The notes under the pieces were generated by a model, which saw only the letters and a list, made by a program, of their open reading frames with translations, did no database searches and was not told the origin of the DNA. A stretch of DNA of 64,000 nt, from assembly GCA_963662865.1 (NCBI GenBank), contig OY759969.1, forward strand, positions 2,509,358 through 2,573,357. The letters are read 5' to 3'. A program made the translations under genes and the position numbers. Source of the stretch: JAJDYQ01 sp963662865. GTDB lineage: Bacteria > Pseudomonadota > Gammaproteobacteria > JAJDYQ01. Position 1 is the first letter of the stretch. The number at the start of each line of letters is the position of its first letter. Below are positions 38,324 through 46,629 of this stretch, piece by piece.

Positions 38324-39118
38324 TCACGAGGTTGCCTTGATAATATCGAGTAATTCCTGATGCACCTTGGGAGGGCCGCAGAGTATATTGCCGGTTTTCA
38401 GATAATCCTGCTTGTCGTTGAAGTCAGTGACGATGCCGCCGGCTTCCTGAATAAGCAGTGCGCCTGCGGCGATGTCCCATGCCTGTAAATTGAACTCCCA
38501 GAATCCGTTAAAGCGCCCGGCTGCGGTATAGGCCAGATCCAGGGCGGCAGATCCAGGGCGACGTATGCCTGATGTTTTAGTGATGACTTCCTTGAGGATG
38601 GCCAGGTAATGATCCAGATAATCATATTGATAATACGGAAAGCCAGTAGCAATAAGAGAACCTTGTAACCTGGTGTTCGGGTTTATTCTGAGCCTGCGAT
38701 TATTCAGTTTGGCGCCGTCGCCGCGCATTGCAGTAAACAGTTCATCATGCACCGGATCGTAGATGACGCCCACTTGCAGGTGACCTTCAGCCTGCATACC
38801 GATGGAAATGGCAAACTGGGGGATGCCATGTATGAAATTGGTGGTGCCGTCAAGCGGGTCAATAATCCAGGTCGGCTTGTTAACATCATCGCCTGTATTG
38901 TGTTTACCGCTTTCTTCTGCATAGATGGCGTGGTCAGGATAGGCTTCGGAGAGTGTGCCAATGATTTCCTGTTCGGACAGTTTATCGACCTCGGTGACAA
39001 AGTCGTTCGGCTGTTTTTTGCTCACCTTGAGTGTGTCAACGCGATCCATATAGCGTTTAATCAGGTTGCCGGCGTTTCTGGCGGCTCGAACAGCGGTATT
39101 TAACATGGCGGCACTCAT
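38324..39118 (-). CDS. suhB: Inositol-1-monophosphatase family protein SuhB
   Basis: I use the ATG at 39118 (MSAAMLNTAVRAARNAGNLI), because homologues begin MLN.AVRAAR.AG and the frame upstream is not family-like; this gives 264 residues. Metal-binding motifs are AIYAEESG, WIIDPLDGTTNFIHG and AWDIAAGALLIQEAGG. In E. coli SuhB is an inositol monophosphatase that also acts in ribosomal RNA antitermination with Nus factors. It is divergent from trmJ, the common gammaproteobacterial arrangement. Confidence 0.93.
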   Translation of the reverse strand: MSAAMLNTAVRAARNAGNLIKRYMDRVDTLKVSKKQPNDFVTEVDKLSEQEIIGTLSEAYPDHAIYAEESGKHNTGDDVNKPTWIIDPLDGTTNFIHGIPQFAISIGMQAEGHLQVGVIYDPVHDELFTAMRGDGAKLNNRRLRINPNTRLQGSLIATGFPYYQYDYLDHYLAILKEVITKTSGIRRPGSAALDLAYTAAGRFNGFWEFNLQAWDIAAGALLIQEAGGIVTDFNDKQDYLKTGNILCGPPKVHQELLDIIKATS

Positions 39119-39288
39119 GGCGTGCGACCATACCGGAAAGAGACCGAAATGAAAATCTATCGCATGGCTTTCCTCTGATTTTTTAACGGTTTGCGTGTAG
39201 AGCTGCATCGTCCATTGACATTAGTGATGTAGAATACGGCCTTTGTTCCATGGCGAGGCAGGTGTGCATACCTGTGGAACTTGCAAAA

Positions 39289-40041
39289 ATGAATATTAAT
39301 CAAAACTTTCTCAATCGTATTCGTATAGTACTCATCCGCACAACCGAGGCGGGCAATATTGGTTCGGCTGCGCGCGCCATGAAGACCATGGGGCTTTCTC
39401 GACTGGCATTGGTGGAGCCAGCCGAATTTCCAAGTGCCAGGGCAACGGCACGTGCCTGCGGTGCGGATGATTTGCTGGCTGATACCATGGTTGTTGAAGG
39501 TCTCGAACAGGCTTTGGAGGGTTGTGATCTGATTATGGGAACGAGTGCCCGCTTGCGTGATTTACCCTGGCCACTGCTTAGTCCGCGTGAAGGCGCTGAA
39601 AAGGCCTGGGAGCACCGGCAAATGCAGGGAGATGTCGCCGTGGTCTTCGGTTCCGAACGCTCCGGTATGGCCAATGAGGAGATGGATTACTGTCATTTTC
39701 AAATTCATATCCCGGCAAATAGTGATTATAGCTCTCTGAATCTGGCGGCATCCGTACAGGTTATTGCCTATGAAATGCGTATGGTGCAAATGTTGTCGGT
39801 GGGTGAAAGTATTGAGCAGGTTGAGGAGGCGCTGGCTAACCGTGATGAAATGAAATACTTTTACGATCATTTTTTCGATGTCATGCGGCAGGTCGGTTAT
39901 TTTCGACCGGAACAGCCCAGGCGGCTCAGACGCCGGGTTATGCGCCTGTTTAACCGTTCAATGATGACACATCCGGAAGTTCAGATTATGAGAGGATTTC
40001 TAAGTATGATTGATGGTAAATTGAAATTGAATAAGAAGTAA
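39289..40041 (+). CDS. trmJ: tRNA (cytidine/uridine-2'-O-)-methyltransferase TrmJ
   Basis: The 250-residue SPOUT-class enzyme has the N-terminal motif RIVLIRTTEAGNIGSAARAM, then VVFGSERSGMANEEM and IPANSDYSSLNLAASVQV forming the trefoil-knot SAM site. It methylates the 2'-O of nucleotide 32 in several tRNAs. The ATG at 39289 (MNINQNFLNRIR) fits homologues better than the upstream ATG at 39250. It is followed after 9 bp by cysE, as in many relatives. Confidence 0.93.
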   Translation: MNINQNFLNRIRIVLIRTTEAGNIGSAARAMKTMGLSRLALVEPAEFPSARATARACGADDLLADTMVVEGLEQALEGCDLIMGTSARLRDLPWPLLSPREGAEKAWEHRQMQGDVAVVFGSERSGMANEEMDYCHFQIHIPANSDYSSLNLAASVQVIAYEMRMVQMLSVGESIEQVEEALANRDEMKYFYDHFFDVMRQVGYFRPEQPRRLRRRVMRLFNRSMMTHPEVQIMRGFLSMIDGKLKLNKK

Positions 40042-40050
40042 ATTTATCCG

Positions 40051-40848
40051 ATGCTTCGGGATTTACGTGAAAATATCCAGAGCGTTTTTGATCGCGACCC
40101 GGCCGCAAGGACGACATTTGAGGTTCTAACGGCGTATCCCGGCCTGCATGCGATTATGGCGCATCGACTGAACCACTGGTTGTGGAACTATGGTCTGAAT
40201 TGGCTTGCTCGTGTGCTGTCGCATGTTGCCCGCTGGTTTACGGGGGTCGAAATACATCCTGGCGCACAAATTGGCCGACGCTTTTTCATCGACCATGGTA
40301 TGGGTGTGGTGATCGGGGAAACTACCATAATCGGCGATGACTGCACGCTTTATCATGGCGTGACCCTGGGTGGTATTTCCTGGTCTCCCGGAAAGCGTCA
40401 CCCGACATTAGGTAATGATGTTGTCGTTGGCGCGGGTGCCAAGATACTCGGGCCGATTGAAATCGGCGACGACGCACGTATCGGCTCCAATGCGGTGGTT
40501 TTAAAGTCGGTGCCGGCCGGTGCGACAGTTGTTGGGATTCCCGGGCGCATTATCAATTCTACTCCGGACGAAGTAAATGCCCGCCGCGAGGCCATGGCCA
40601 GGAAGATAGGGTTTGATGCGTATGGCGCGACACGGGATATGCAGGACCCGGTCATAAACTCAATTAATAAGATGCTCGATCATATCCATATGCTTGATGA
40701 GCGGGTAACGCAAATCAGTACTATCCTCAAGGAAACGGGCACCGCCGAGAATGGTGCCATACCGCCTCTGGAACCCTGTGAGCTCGCTTCACTGGATGAC
40801 GCCGGTTCGCCGGACGACGCGGAAAGTGACTTGAAATCAGGCGATTAG
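40051..40848 (+). CDS. cysE: Serine O-acetyltransferase
   Basis: The 265-residue product shows [17 protein letters not shown] and a left-handed beta-helix with hexapeptide repeats ([53 protein letters not shown]), with catalytic His and Asp residues in the FIDHGMG and YHGVTLGG segments. It makes O-acetylserine for cysteine synthesis. A long acidic tail extends beyond the catalytic part. Usually followed by iscR in gammaproteobacteria; here iscR, iscS and iscU are missing and iscA follows after 384 bp. Confidence 0.94.
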   Translation: MLRDLRENIQSVFDRDPAARTTFEVLTAYPGLHAIMAHRLNHWLWNYGLNWLARVLSHVARWFTGVEIHPGAQIGRRFFIDHGMGVVIGETTIIGDDCTLYHGVTLGGISWSPGKRHPTLGNDVVVGAGAKILGPIEIGDDARIGSNAVVLKSVPAGATVVGIPGRIINSTPDEVNARREAMARKIGFDAYGATRDMQDPVINSINKMLDHIHMLDERVTQISTILKETGTAENGAIPPLEPCELASLDDAGSPDDAESDLKSGD

Positions 40849-41232
40849 CTTGATGCAAAGGCACCGCGGCTAGCCTATTGGGAATAGTTGACTGCTTTAT
40901 CGGACTATGAGTTAATCCCCTTGATGAAAATGGTAACGAAAGGTCGTTAAGTCTGCATCGTCATGCCGGGTCTGGTCTTGTAAGGTGGTGGAGTGCCCAT
41001 ACTTCATACGGGGCGGCTGCTTATGTGGCCTAAGGCGTACAAAGCTGGCGAACAGCTTTCATGGCTCTTGCAGGGTCATTCTACAGAACTTGCCGTCTGG
41101 CAAGATTTCAGCCGACTCTGTGGCCGAGGCTGTAAATGGGTACTTTAGCGAATATTTTGCAGAACGGATGAGATTAGAAGGTTAATGAGCCGGTAGCAAA
41201 GGTTCGCCCTGATGGTTGATTGAGGAATTTTT
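40849..41232. other. Gene-poor interval between cysE and iscA
   Basis: In the gene order usual for this class iscR, iscS and iscU stand here. I find only short frames with no recognisable similarity to Isc proteins (the longest is about 66 codons at 40985-41185) and no clear terminator. It may be a scar of gene loss. Confidence 0.4.
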
Positions 41233-41556
41233 ATGGCAATCATGATTACAGAGGCCGCAGCAGGTCGTATCAAGAATACCCTGGCTTCCAGAGGTAAAGG
41301 CATCGGTCTGCGCATTGGCGTGAAAACATCCGGATGTTCCGGGTATATGTACACGGTTGATTATGCGGATGAAACGTCAGATACCGATCAGATATTTGAA
41401 GCACATGGTGCAAAGATTGTGATTAACGATGAGCACATGTCCTTTCTTGATGGTACCGAAATTGACTACGGTCGCGAGGGACTCAACGAGGCGTTTAAGT
41501 TCAGCAATCCAAATGCTACAGCGGAGTGTGGCTGCGGTGAAAGCTTTGTTGTTTAG
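41233..41556 (+). CDS. iscA: Iron-sulfur cluster assembly protein IscA
   Basis: The 107-residue A-type carrier has the conserved cysteines at 35, 99 and 101 (KTSGCSGYMY and ECGCGESF). It starts MAIMITEAAAGRI at 41233. IscA carries Fe-S clusters to targets such as 4Fe-4S enzymes. The usual operon partners iscR, iscS, iscU, hscB, hscA and fdx are not present around it. A SufE-type protein at 16.2 kb suggests the SUF pathway may do most assembly. Confidence 0.93.
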   Translation: MAIMITEAAAGRIKNTLASRGKGIGLRIGVKTSGCSGYMYTVDYADETSDTDQIFEAHGAKIVINDEHMSFLDGTEIDYGREGLNEAFKFSNPNATAECGCGESFVV

Positions 41557-41900
41557 CCGAGGTTTTATCTCTCTTCTGGTGTGATGCGGTACGGCGCATT
41601 TCTTCAAAATACCCGTCTTTTTTCAGACACTGTATTTTATCGTAGGCGTCTGCTTTGTTTCGCGTCTGGCTGAAAGCCCTGGGAGGCCCGTGTGATAGGA
41701 GCCTCGAAAAACCATAGCGAGCGGTGCCAGTGCCAAGCCGGCTATCAGCTCTTTGAGTTCCTGGTCGGTCATCGTCTGTTACTTAGGGCATCCGGGACAA
41801 GGGGCATTATACACGCAAGCGTCAGGTGACCATCGAGGAGGAGGCCGATTGATTCCAGGCCACACTATCGACAATCCGGCGCAACGATCTTAATGATTGC
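41557..41900. other. Interval with a truncated duplicate and coding-like minus-strand remnant
   Basis: 41726-41829 repeats the start region of the gene at 41901-42488. To its left, the minus strand has a frame reading RNKADAYDKIQCLKKDGYF and EEMRRTASHQKRDK, which looks protein-like but has no start codon of its own and runs into iscA on the opposite strand. It may be the end of a disrupted gene. Nothing else is recognised. Confidence 0.35.
41726..41829 (-). repeat. Direct repeat, 104 bp, copy 1 (remnant of gene start)
   Basis: Nearly identical to 42442-42545 at a constant offset of 716 bp. It includes the ATG and the first codons (MTDQELKEL) of the coiled-coil nuclease-like protein plus its upstream region, then diverges. 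It indicates a tandem duplication followed by loss of one copy, or movement by recombination between the repeats. Confidence 0.8.
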
Positions 41901-42488
41901 TCAATGGAATGGAGTTGCGGGCGTGGTCTCAATCAGATCGCCCTTGCGTTGCAGTACGGTAACGCCCTGATTGAGCGCGGACTGTATGGTCTCGTCGTCC
42001 AGATAAAAGGAAGCCAGCCCCAGATGCAGTTTGTGGTCTCTGTACAGTGGAAACAGGGGTTTGAAGTTGACCGCCTTTTTGTCAATCAAGGTCTTGACAT
42101 CATGCGGATGCGCCTTGTATTTGACCTCGATAATGAACACATGCTGGCCGTTCGACAGCAGAATATCGTACTCATCCTCAATCCCATGGCTGTTACTGGT
42201 CAGGTTTTTGTGCACAGAATCAAAGCGGATGCCGCGCAACACCGGACGATGCTTGAGCGAGTTGAAGTAAAATGCCTCGGCGACCGCGCCCTGGTTGTTG
42301 GCAACACCACCGTACATGGTGGCTAATTTATCCAGTCGGGCATCGCTTCTGGCTAGTTGTGCGTCCGTTTTTGCCAGTTGCGCATCCGTCTTGGCTAGTT
42401 GTGCGTCCGTCTTGGCCAATTGTTCATCGGTTTTGCGCTGGGCCAGCGCCAGACTGGCTACCAGCTCTTTGAGTTCCTGGTCGGTCAT
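41901..42488 (-). CDS. Coiled-coil protein with PD-(D/E)XK nuclease-like domain
   Basis: The 195-residue product starts MTDQELKELVASLALAQRKT and then has four heptads of the type LAKTDAQ, encoded by 21-bp repeats, forming a coiled coil. The C-terminal half has a PD-(D/E)XK-like pattern: EDEYDILLSNGQHVFIIEVKYK, with the acidic residue and the E-x-K at the expected spacing. Similar proteins (DUF3782 and relatives) occur in multiple copies in sulfur bacteria and cyanobacteria with no known role. A 104-bp direct repeat of its start lies downstream. Confidence 0.78.
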   Translation of the reverse strand: MTDQELKELVASLALAQRKTDEQLAKTDAQLAKTDAQLAKTDAQLARSDARLDKLATMYGGVANNQGAVAEAFYFNSLKHRPVLRGIRFDSVHKNLTSNSHGIEDEYDILLSNGQHVFIIEVKYKAHPHDVKTLIDKKAVNFKPLFPLYRDHKLHLGLASFYLDDETIQSALNQGVTVLQRKGDLIETTPATPFH

Positions 42489-42545
42489 CGTCTGTTACCT
42501 GGGATACCTGGGACAAGGGGTATTATACACGCAAGCGCCAGATGA
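42442..42545 (-). repeat. Direct repeat, 104 bp, copy 2 (intact gene start)
   Basis: Covers the promoter-proximal region, start codon and first 15 codons of the coiled-coil nuclease-like gene. The partner copy is at 41726-41829. Confidence 0.8.
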
Positions 42546-42618
42546 TTCGGAAGGAAAGGCTTGAATACAGGATTTTTCCCATCTCTAAATCTCAGATAAG
42601 GGTCGTTTGATGCATAGG

Positions 42619-43233
42619 TCAGGCGATTAATTTTCTATATACCCCGGTAGAAACCACAGGAAGCCCGGCAGACTTCCAGGAATTAATGCCACCGCGATAC
42701 CAGTAGATATTAGAGTAACCGAGCTTAGCCGCTCTCAAGCACGCATTGTAAGATAACCAACACTTCGAGTCCAGGCAGTAAAAGACAAGAGGAGCCGTTT
42801 TATTATTGCCAGTCAGATCAGCAAGCTGATCAATAAAGCGTTCATGATCAATGTTGTCATAGTCTTTGTCTTTTGAGCCTCTGCCAAAGCCTGTAAGCCA
42901 AACAGATGTGGGAATTGAGTTTGTTGAGCTATCTTTTTTATTAAGCACATTTATAACCGCTGGCCTGTTTTCAGAGGTAAGCATTTTACTCAGATCATAG
43001 GTGGTTATGGTTTTAGCAGTAAGATGTGACAATGGGGTTGGTGAATGATACCTGGGATTTTTGTAAGCAAGGGTAGCAGGTACATGCCAGTTTTTATCCT
43101 CATCGTCGTAGGCTTTATTTTCGATGCTGCTGTTTGTGAGTTCTTTCAGAGCTGATGGATTATCTTTGGGTACAGTATTGCAGCCCACAGTAATCATAAG
43201 TGCTAAAAGTATTAAAGCGTTTTTCGAACTCAT
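42619..43233 (-). CDS. Rhodanese-like lipoprotein
   Basis: The 204-residue product has a lipoprotein signal (ALMITVGC with Cys18 as lipidation site) and a C-terminal rhodanese-like domain: VFYCLDSKCWLSYNACLRAA and LGYSNIYWYRGGINSWKSAGLPV. It resembles the CW-motif rhodaneses found with PQQ-dependent alcohol oxidation systems, but no such genes are nearby. It would be in the periplasm, attached to a membrane, possibly handling sulfane sulfur or a redox-active metal. AT-rich and in an accessory interval, so acquisition is possible. Confidence 0.78.
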   Translation of the reverse strand: MSSKNALILLALMITVGCNTVPKDNPSALKELTNSSIENKAYDDEDKNWHVPATLAYKNPRYHSPTPLSHLTAKTITTYDLSKMLTSENRPAVINVLNKKDSSTNSIPTSVWLTGFGRGSKDKDYDNIDHERFIDQLADLTGNNKTAPLVFYCLDSKCWLSYNACLRAAKLGYSNIYWYRGGINSWKSAGLPVVSTGVYRKLIA

Positions 43234-43347
43234 TTATTAATCTCCTTATCTAAATTGTTACAAAAATATAGGTTAAAAGAATCAGGCCAAGCCATTTCCA
43301 CAGTCCGTGCCTGTCAGATCTTGTGTGGCGCATAACGGATGTAGCCC

Positions 43348-43989
43348 TTGCGACATTTGATGCCGTACCTGCAACGCGCCGTCGCCTTCCGCTATAAGCT
43401 ATTCGGTGCCGCTGCGCACGTCAGCAAACAGTTTGCCGAACTCTCAGACGACGGCATGATCTTTTTCGATGTTCAGGGGCGTGTGGTGCATGTCAACGGA
43501 ATTACCGAAAAAATACTCACTGGCACGCGCATGGATATAAGTAATGGGTCGCTACTGCCGCCGCATGACTGGTTGCAGCGTGCTTTATCGGCGGCGCTTA
43601 AGCGCCTGCCGACGCAGACGGACGAACCCTGTGTTTATACGATACCGGTCTATGGCAAGATGGGTCACTGGTCGCTGCGCTTTACTCCGATAGCCGGGTC
43701 GTTGCGCGATGAGGTCGGCTTTGCGGCGTTGTTGTTAATCAGCGCCCCGGTGTTTGCGGCCAACGCAACGGCCGTTTCCATACTCGGCCAGCGTTATCAT
43801 CTGACACCGGTCGAAATCGCACTCGTTGAGGCATTGGTTGCCGGGCGTCATCTGAAACAATTCGCTGAACAAGCCTGCATATCCTATGAAACGGCACGCT
43901 CTCACCTGAAAAGTATCTTCAAAAAAACCGGTACACATCGGCAGGCCGATTTGATTTTGCTGATGACGGGGATTGCCAATCCTGATTGA
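43348..43989 (+). pseudogene. LuxR-type regulator, probably truncated at the N-terminus
   Basis: The frame begins at a TTG (43348) or ATG (43360) inside a motif (HLMPYLQRAVAFRYKL) that in longer LuxR-type regulators of this kind lies in the middle of the protein. What remains is a PAS-like region and a C-terminal LuxR helix-turn-helix (YHLTPVEIALVEALVAG, YETARSHLKSIFKKTG). The missing N-terminal part of roughly 150 residues could not be found upstream, so it is either a fragment or a short natural variant. It might still bind DNA. Confidence 0.65.
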
Positions 43990-44291
43990 GGATGAATTCT
44001 GAGCATCCTGATGCGCTGATACAGGCCCGGGACGGGCTGCAAGCCGGGGTTTTCCAGGGTTGATGCAGGCTGCGATTTTCCGATGAGCCGGCCCGGGTCG
44101 AGTCCTGTCAGGTATCCTGAGAACAAGCTACTGAGGACGGAACTTTTTCAATAGCCTGTTAGAGGCCCACTGATATCCCTCTTTAATTGCCTGAACCGTC
44201 AGGCATCTATACAATCCACCCCGAATTTTCATGGAAATCCGCCTGATTGCGCGGTTTTTGCTACATTACACTGATATTTCTGGAGTTTCCC
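43990..44291. other. Upstream region of ndk
   Basis: About 300 bp with no gene. It holds a 6-bp hairpin GCCTGA-ACCG-TCAGGC at 44189-44204, about 90 bp before ndk, without a T-run. The promoter of the ndk-rlmN block is probably here, but I cannot name its boxes securely. Confidence 0.4.
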
Positions 44292-44723
44292 ATGGCAGTA
44301 GAACGTACCTTTTCCATTGTTAAGCCTGATGCGGTTGCCCGGAACGTTATTGGAGAAATTTATTCCCGTTTTGAAAAGGGAGGGTTGCGCATTGTTGCGT
44401 CTAAAATGCTTCATCTAACGCACGAGCAGGCCGAAAGTTTCTACGCCGTTCACAAGGGGCGCCCCTTCTTTTTTGATCTGGTTGAGTTTATGACCTCAGG
44501 CCCGGTAATGGTGCAGGTGCTGGAAGGCGAGGATGCAATCAGGAAAAATCGCCAGCTGATGGGGGCAACCAATCCTCAGGAGGCTGCTCCCGGCACTATC
44601 CGTGCTGACTTTGCCTCAACTGTCGATGAAAATGCTGTCCATGGTTCCGATGCCCCTGAAACGGCGGAGCAAGAGATCAGATTTTTCTTCGGCGAAGGCG
44701 GTATTTGTGAGCGTACCCGTTAA
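44292..44723 (+). CDS. ndk: Nucleoside diphosphate kinase
   Basis: The 143-residue product, taken from the ATG at 44292 with GGAG upstream, begins [20 protein letters not shown]. Active-site motif [19 protein letters not shown] contains the phosphorylated His. It exchanges gamma phosphates among nucleoside triphosphates. First gene of a tight cluster with rlmN, pilW and rodZ, the order usual in gammaproteobacteria after the isc operon. Confidence 0.97.
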   Translation: MAVERTFSIVKPDAVARNVIGEIYSRFEKGGLRIVASKMLHLTHEQAESFYAVHKGRPFFFDLVEFMTSGPVMVQVLEGEDAIRKNRQLMGATNPQEAAPGTIRADFASTVDENAVHGSDAPETAEQEIRFFFGEGGICERTR

Positions 44724-44734
44724 AATAAACATCA

Positions 44735-45844
44735 ATGACTGAAAAAACCAATCTGCTGAATTTTGACCGAGAGGCGTTGGCGGTATTTTTTACCGACCAT
44801 GGAGAGAAGCGTTTTCGTGCCGACCAGCTAAGTCAATGGATTCATCAATTCGGAGTGACCGATTTCGATAAGATGACCAATATGAGCAAGTCGCTTCGTG
44901 ACTGGCTCAAGGAGCGTACAGAGATCACATTTCCTGAAATGATCCGTGATGAAGTCTCGAAAGACGGTACCCGCAAGTGGTTATTTCGCCTGGATGACGG
45001 TAATGTTATCGAGACCGTCTTTATCCCTGAAGGTATCCGCGGTACGCTTTGTATCTCGTCCCAGGCTGGCTGTATCCTTGATTGCACGTTTTGTGCGACA
45101 GCCCGGCAGGGCTTTAACCGTAATCTGACAACGGCGGAAATCGTCGCTCAGATCTGGCTGGCAAATCATTTCCTGTCGGGCTTTGGCCGCAAGAAGAAAG
45201 TTATCAGTAATGTCGTCATGATGGGTATGGGAGAACCTCTTTATAATTACCGTAACGTATTGTCTGCACTCAGAATCCTTATGGATGATTTCGCCTATGG
45301 CCTATCCAGTCGTCGCGTGACACTGAGTACCGCAGGCGTCGTACCTCACATTCTGAAGCTGGCGAATGATTGTGATGTCAGCCTTGCAATTTCCCTCCAT
45401 GCGCCAAACGATGAGCTCAGAAATAAACTGGTTCCAATGAATCGCAGATTTCCGATCAGTGAATTGCTGGCGGCATGTAAAAAATACACCGACGCCAAGG
45501 CTCATCGCGAGGTTACCATGGAGTACGTTATGCTTGATGGCATGAATGACCAGTCACAACAGGCAAGGGAATTAATCAGGATATTAAAAGGATTACCCGC
45601 AAAGATTAATCTGATTCCATTTAACCCTTTCAAGGGTGCTCCGTATCGCTGTTCGGATAGTCATACTATTCGCCGGTTCAGAGAAATTTTACAGGCCTCT
45701 GGACTGGTGGCAACGATACGTAAAACCCGCGGACAGGATATTGATGCTGCCTGCGGTCAATTGGCAGGAAAGGTGCGGGACCGTTCAATGCGGGCTACGA
45801 TACAGCCCGGCTTTATTGATAAGGTTCAGGTAGCTACGCCATGA
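44735..45844 (+). CDS. rlmN: 23S rRNA / tRNA (adenine-C2)-methyltransferase RlmN
   Basis: The 369-residue radical SAM enzyme has the cluster motif CILDCTFCATARQGF near residue 112, MGMGEPLYNYRNV, and a C-terminal Cys in the AACGQL segment that is methylated during catalysis. It methylates A2503 of 23S rRNA and A37 of some tRNAs. It starts 11 bp after ndk and its stop overlaps pilW by 4 bp. Confidence 0.97.
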   Translation: MTEKTNLLNFDREALAVFFTDHGEKRFRADQLSQWIHQFGVTDFDKMTNMSKSLRDWLKERTEITFPEMIRDEVSKDGTRKWLFRLDDGNVIETVFIPEGIRGTLCISSQAGCILDCTFCATARQGFNRNLTTAEIVAQIWLANHFLSGFGRKKKVISNVVMMGMGEPLYNYRNVLSALRILMDDFAYGLSSRRVTLSTAGVVPHILKLANDCDVSLAISLHAPNDELRNKLVPMNRRFPISELLAACKKYTDAKAHREVTMEYVMLDGMNDQSQQARELIRILKGLPAKINLIPFNPFKGAPYRCSDSHTIRRFREILQASGLVATIRKTRGQDIDAACGQLAGKVRDRSMRATIQPGFIDKVQVATP

Positions 45845-46629
45845 AAGCGTTCCCCGTTATTTTACTGGTAATCTCATTGATATCTGTATCAGGTTGTCAG
45901 ATTGCAGGCAAATCTCAGGAATCTCAATTTGCCAACCAGCAGCCCAGGGAAGATTATATTAATTCCCCTGCTTACCTGAATGTTCAACTTGGTATCGTTT
46001 ATATGAGAGAAGGAGCGCTGGGAGTAGCTCTGGAAAAATTGAAGAAAGCTCTGGTACAGAGCCCCGGACTTGCAGTCGCACATAACACAATCGCCGTGCT
46101 TTATGAAAGCATGGACGAGAGCCGCCTGGCGAAACAGCACTATGAGCAGTCGATTAAACTGGATTCTAATGATCCCAGACTACGGAATAATTACGGACAA
46201 TACCTGTGTCGGCATGGCAGTGAGCTGGAAGGTATAAAGCAGCTTGATATTGCAGCCGAAAATCCACTCTATAAAGCTCCGTATTTACCTTTGGTTAGTG
46301 CGGGACTCTGTGCGCTGCGGATAGATGAGGACATTATGGCGGAAAGCTATCTTCGTCAAGCACTGGAAGAAAGCCCGGAACTGCTTCCTGCCCTGACCGG
46401 CATGATCCAGGTAAGCCTGAAGCAAGCCAAATATCTACAAGGTAGATCTTACCTGCAACGTTATGTGGCTTTGTCCAGGCATACCGCCGATACTCTGTGG
46501 GCCGGATACCGGATCGAAAAAAAGATGGGAGATAAAGAAGCGGCTGCTGGCTATGCGGTACGCCTCAAATCGCGCTTTCCTGATTCGGCGCAAACGATCT
46601 TGCTACTTGAAGATATTGCCCCAAGATGA
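45841..46629 (+). CDS. pilW: Type IV pilus biogenesis/stability lipoprotein PilW (PilF)
   Basis: The 262-residue product has a lipoprotein signal (LVISLISVSGC) and TPR units (LNVQLGIVYMREGALGVALE, AHNTIAVLYESMDESRLAKQ, LRNNYGQYLCRHG). PilW supports outer-membrane secretin assembly for type IV pili. It overlaps rlmN (ATGA) and rodZ (ATGA), so translation is coupled. Confidence 0.92.
   Translation: MKAFPVILLVISLISVSGCQIAGKSQESQFANQQPREDYINSPAYLNVQLGIVYMREGALGVALEKLKKALVQSPGLAVAHNTIAVLYESMDESRLAKQHYEQSIKLDSNDPRLRNNYGQYLCRHGSELEGIKQLDIAAENPLYKAPYLPLVSAGLCALRIDEDIMAESYLRQALEESPELLPALTGMIQVSLKQAKYLQGRSYLQRYVALSRHTADTLWAGYRIEKKMGDKEAAAGYAVRLKSRFPDSAQTILLLEDIAPR

Noticed and set aside
40985..41185. 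Frame of 66 codons between cysE and iscA
   Set aside because: Cys-rich start looked like an Fe-S protein, but it does not match IscU, IscR or other Isc parts and has no good ribosome-binding site.
42352..42440. Short regular repeats considered as a possible CRISPR-like array
   Set aside because: They are 21-bp contiguous units coding coiled-coil heptads, without spacers.
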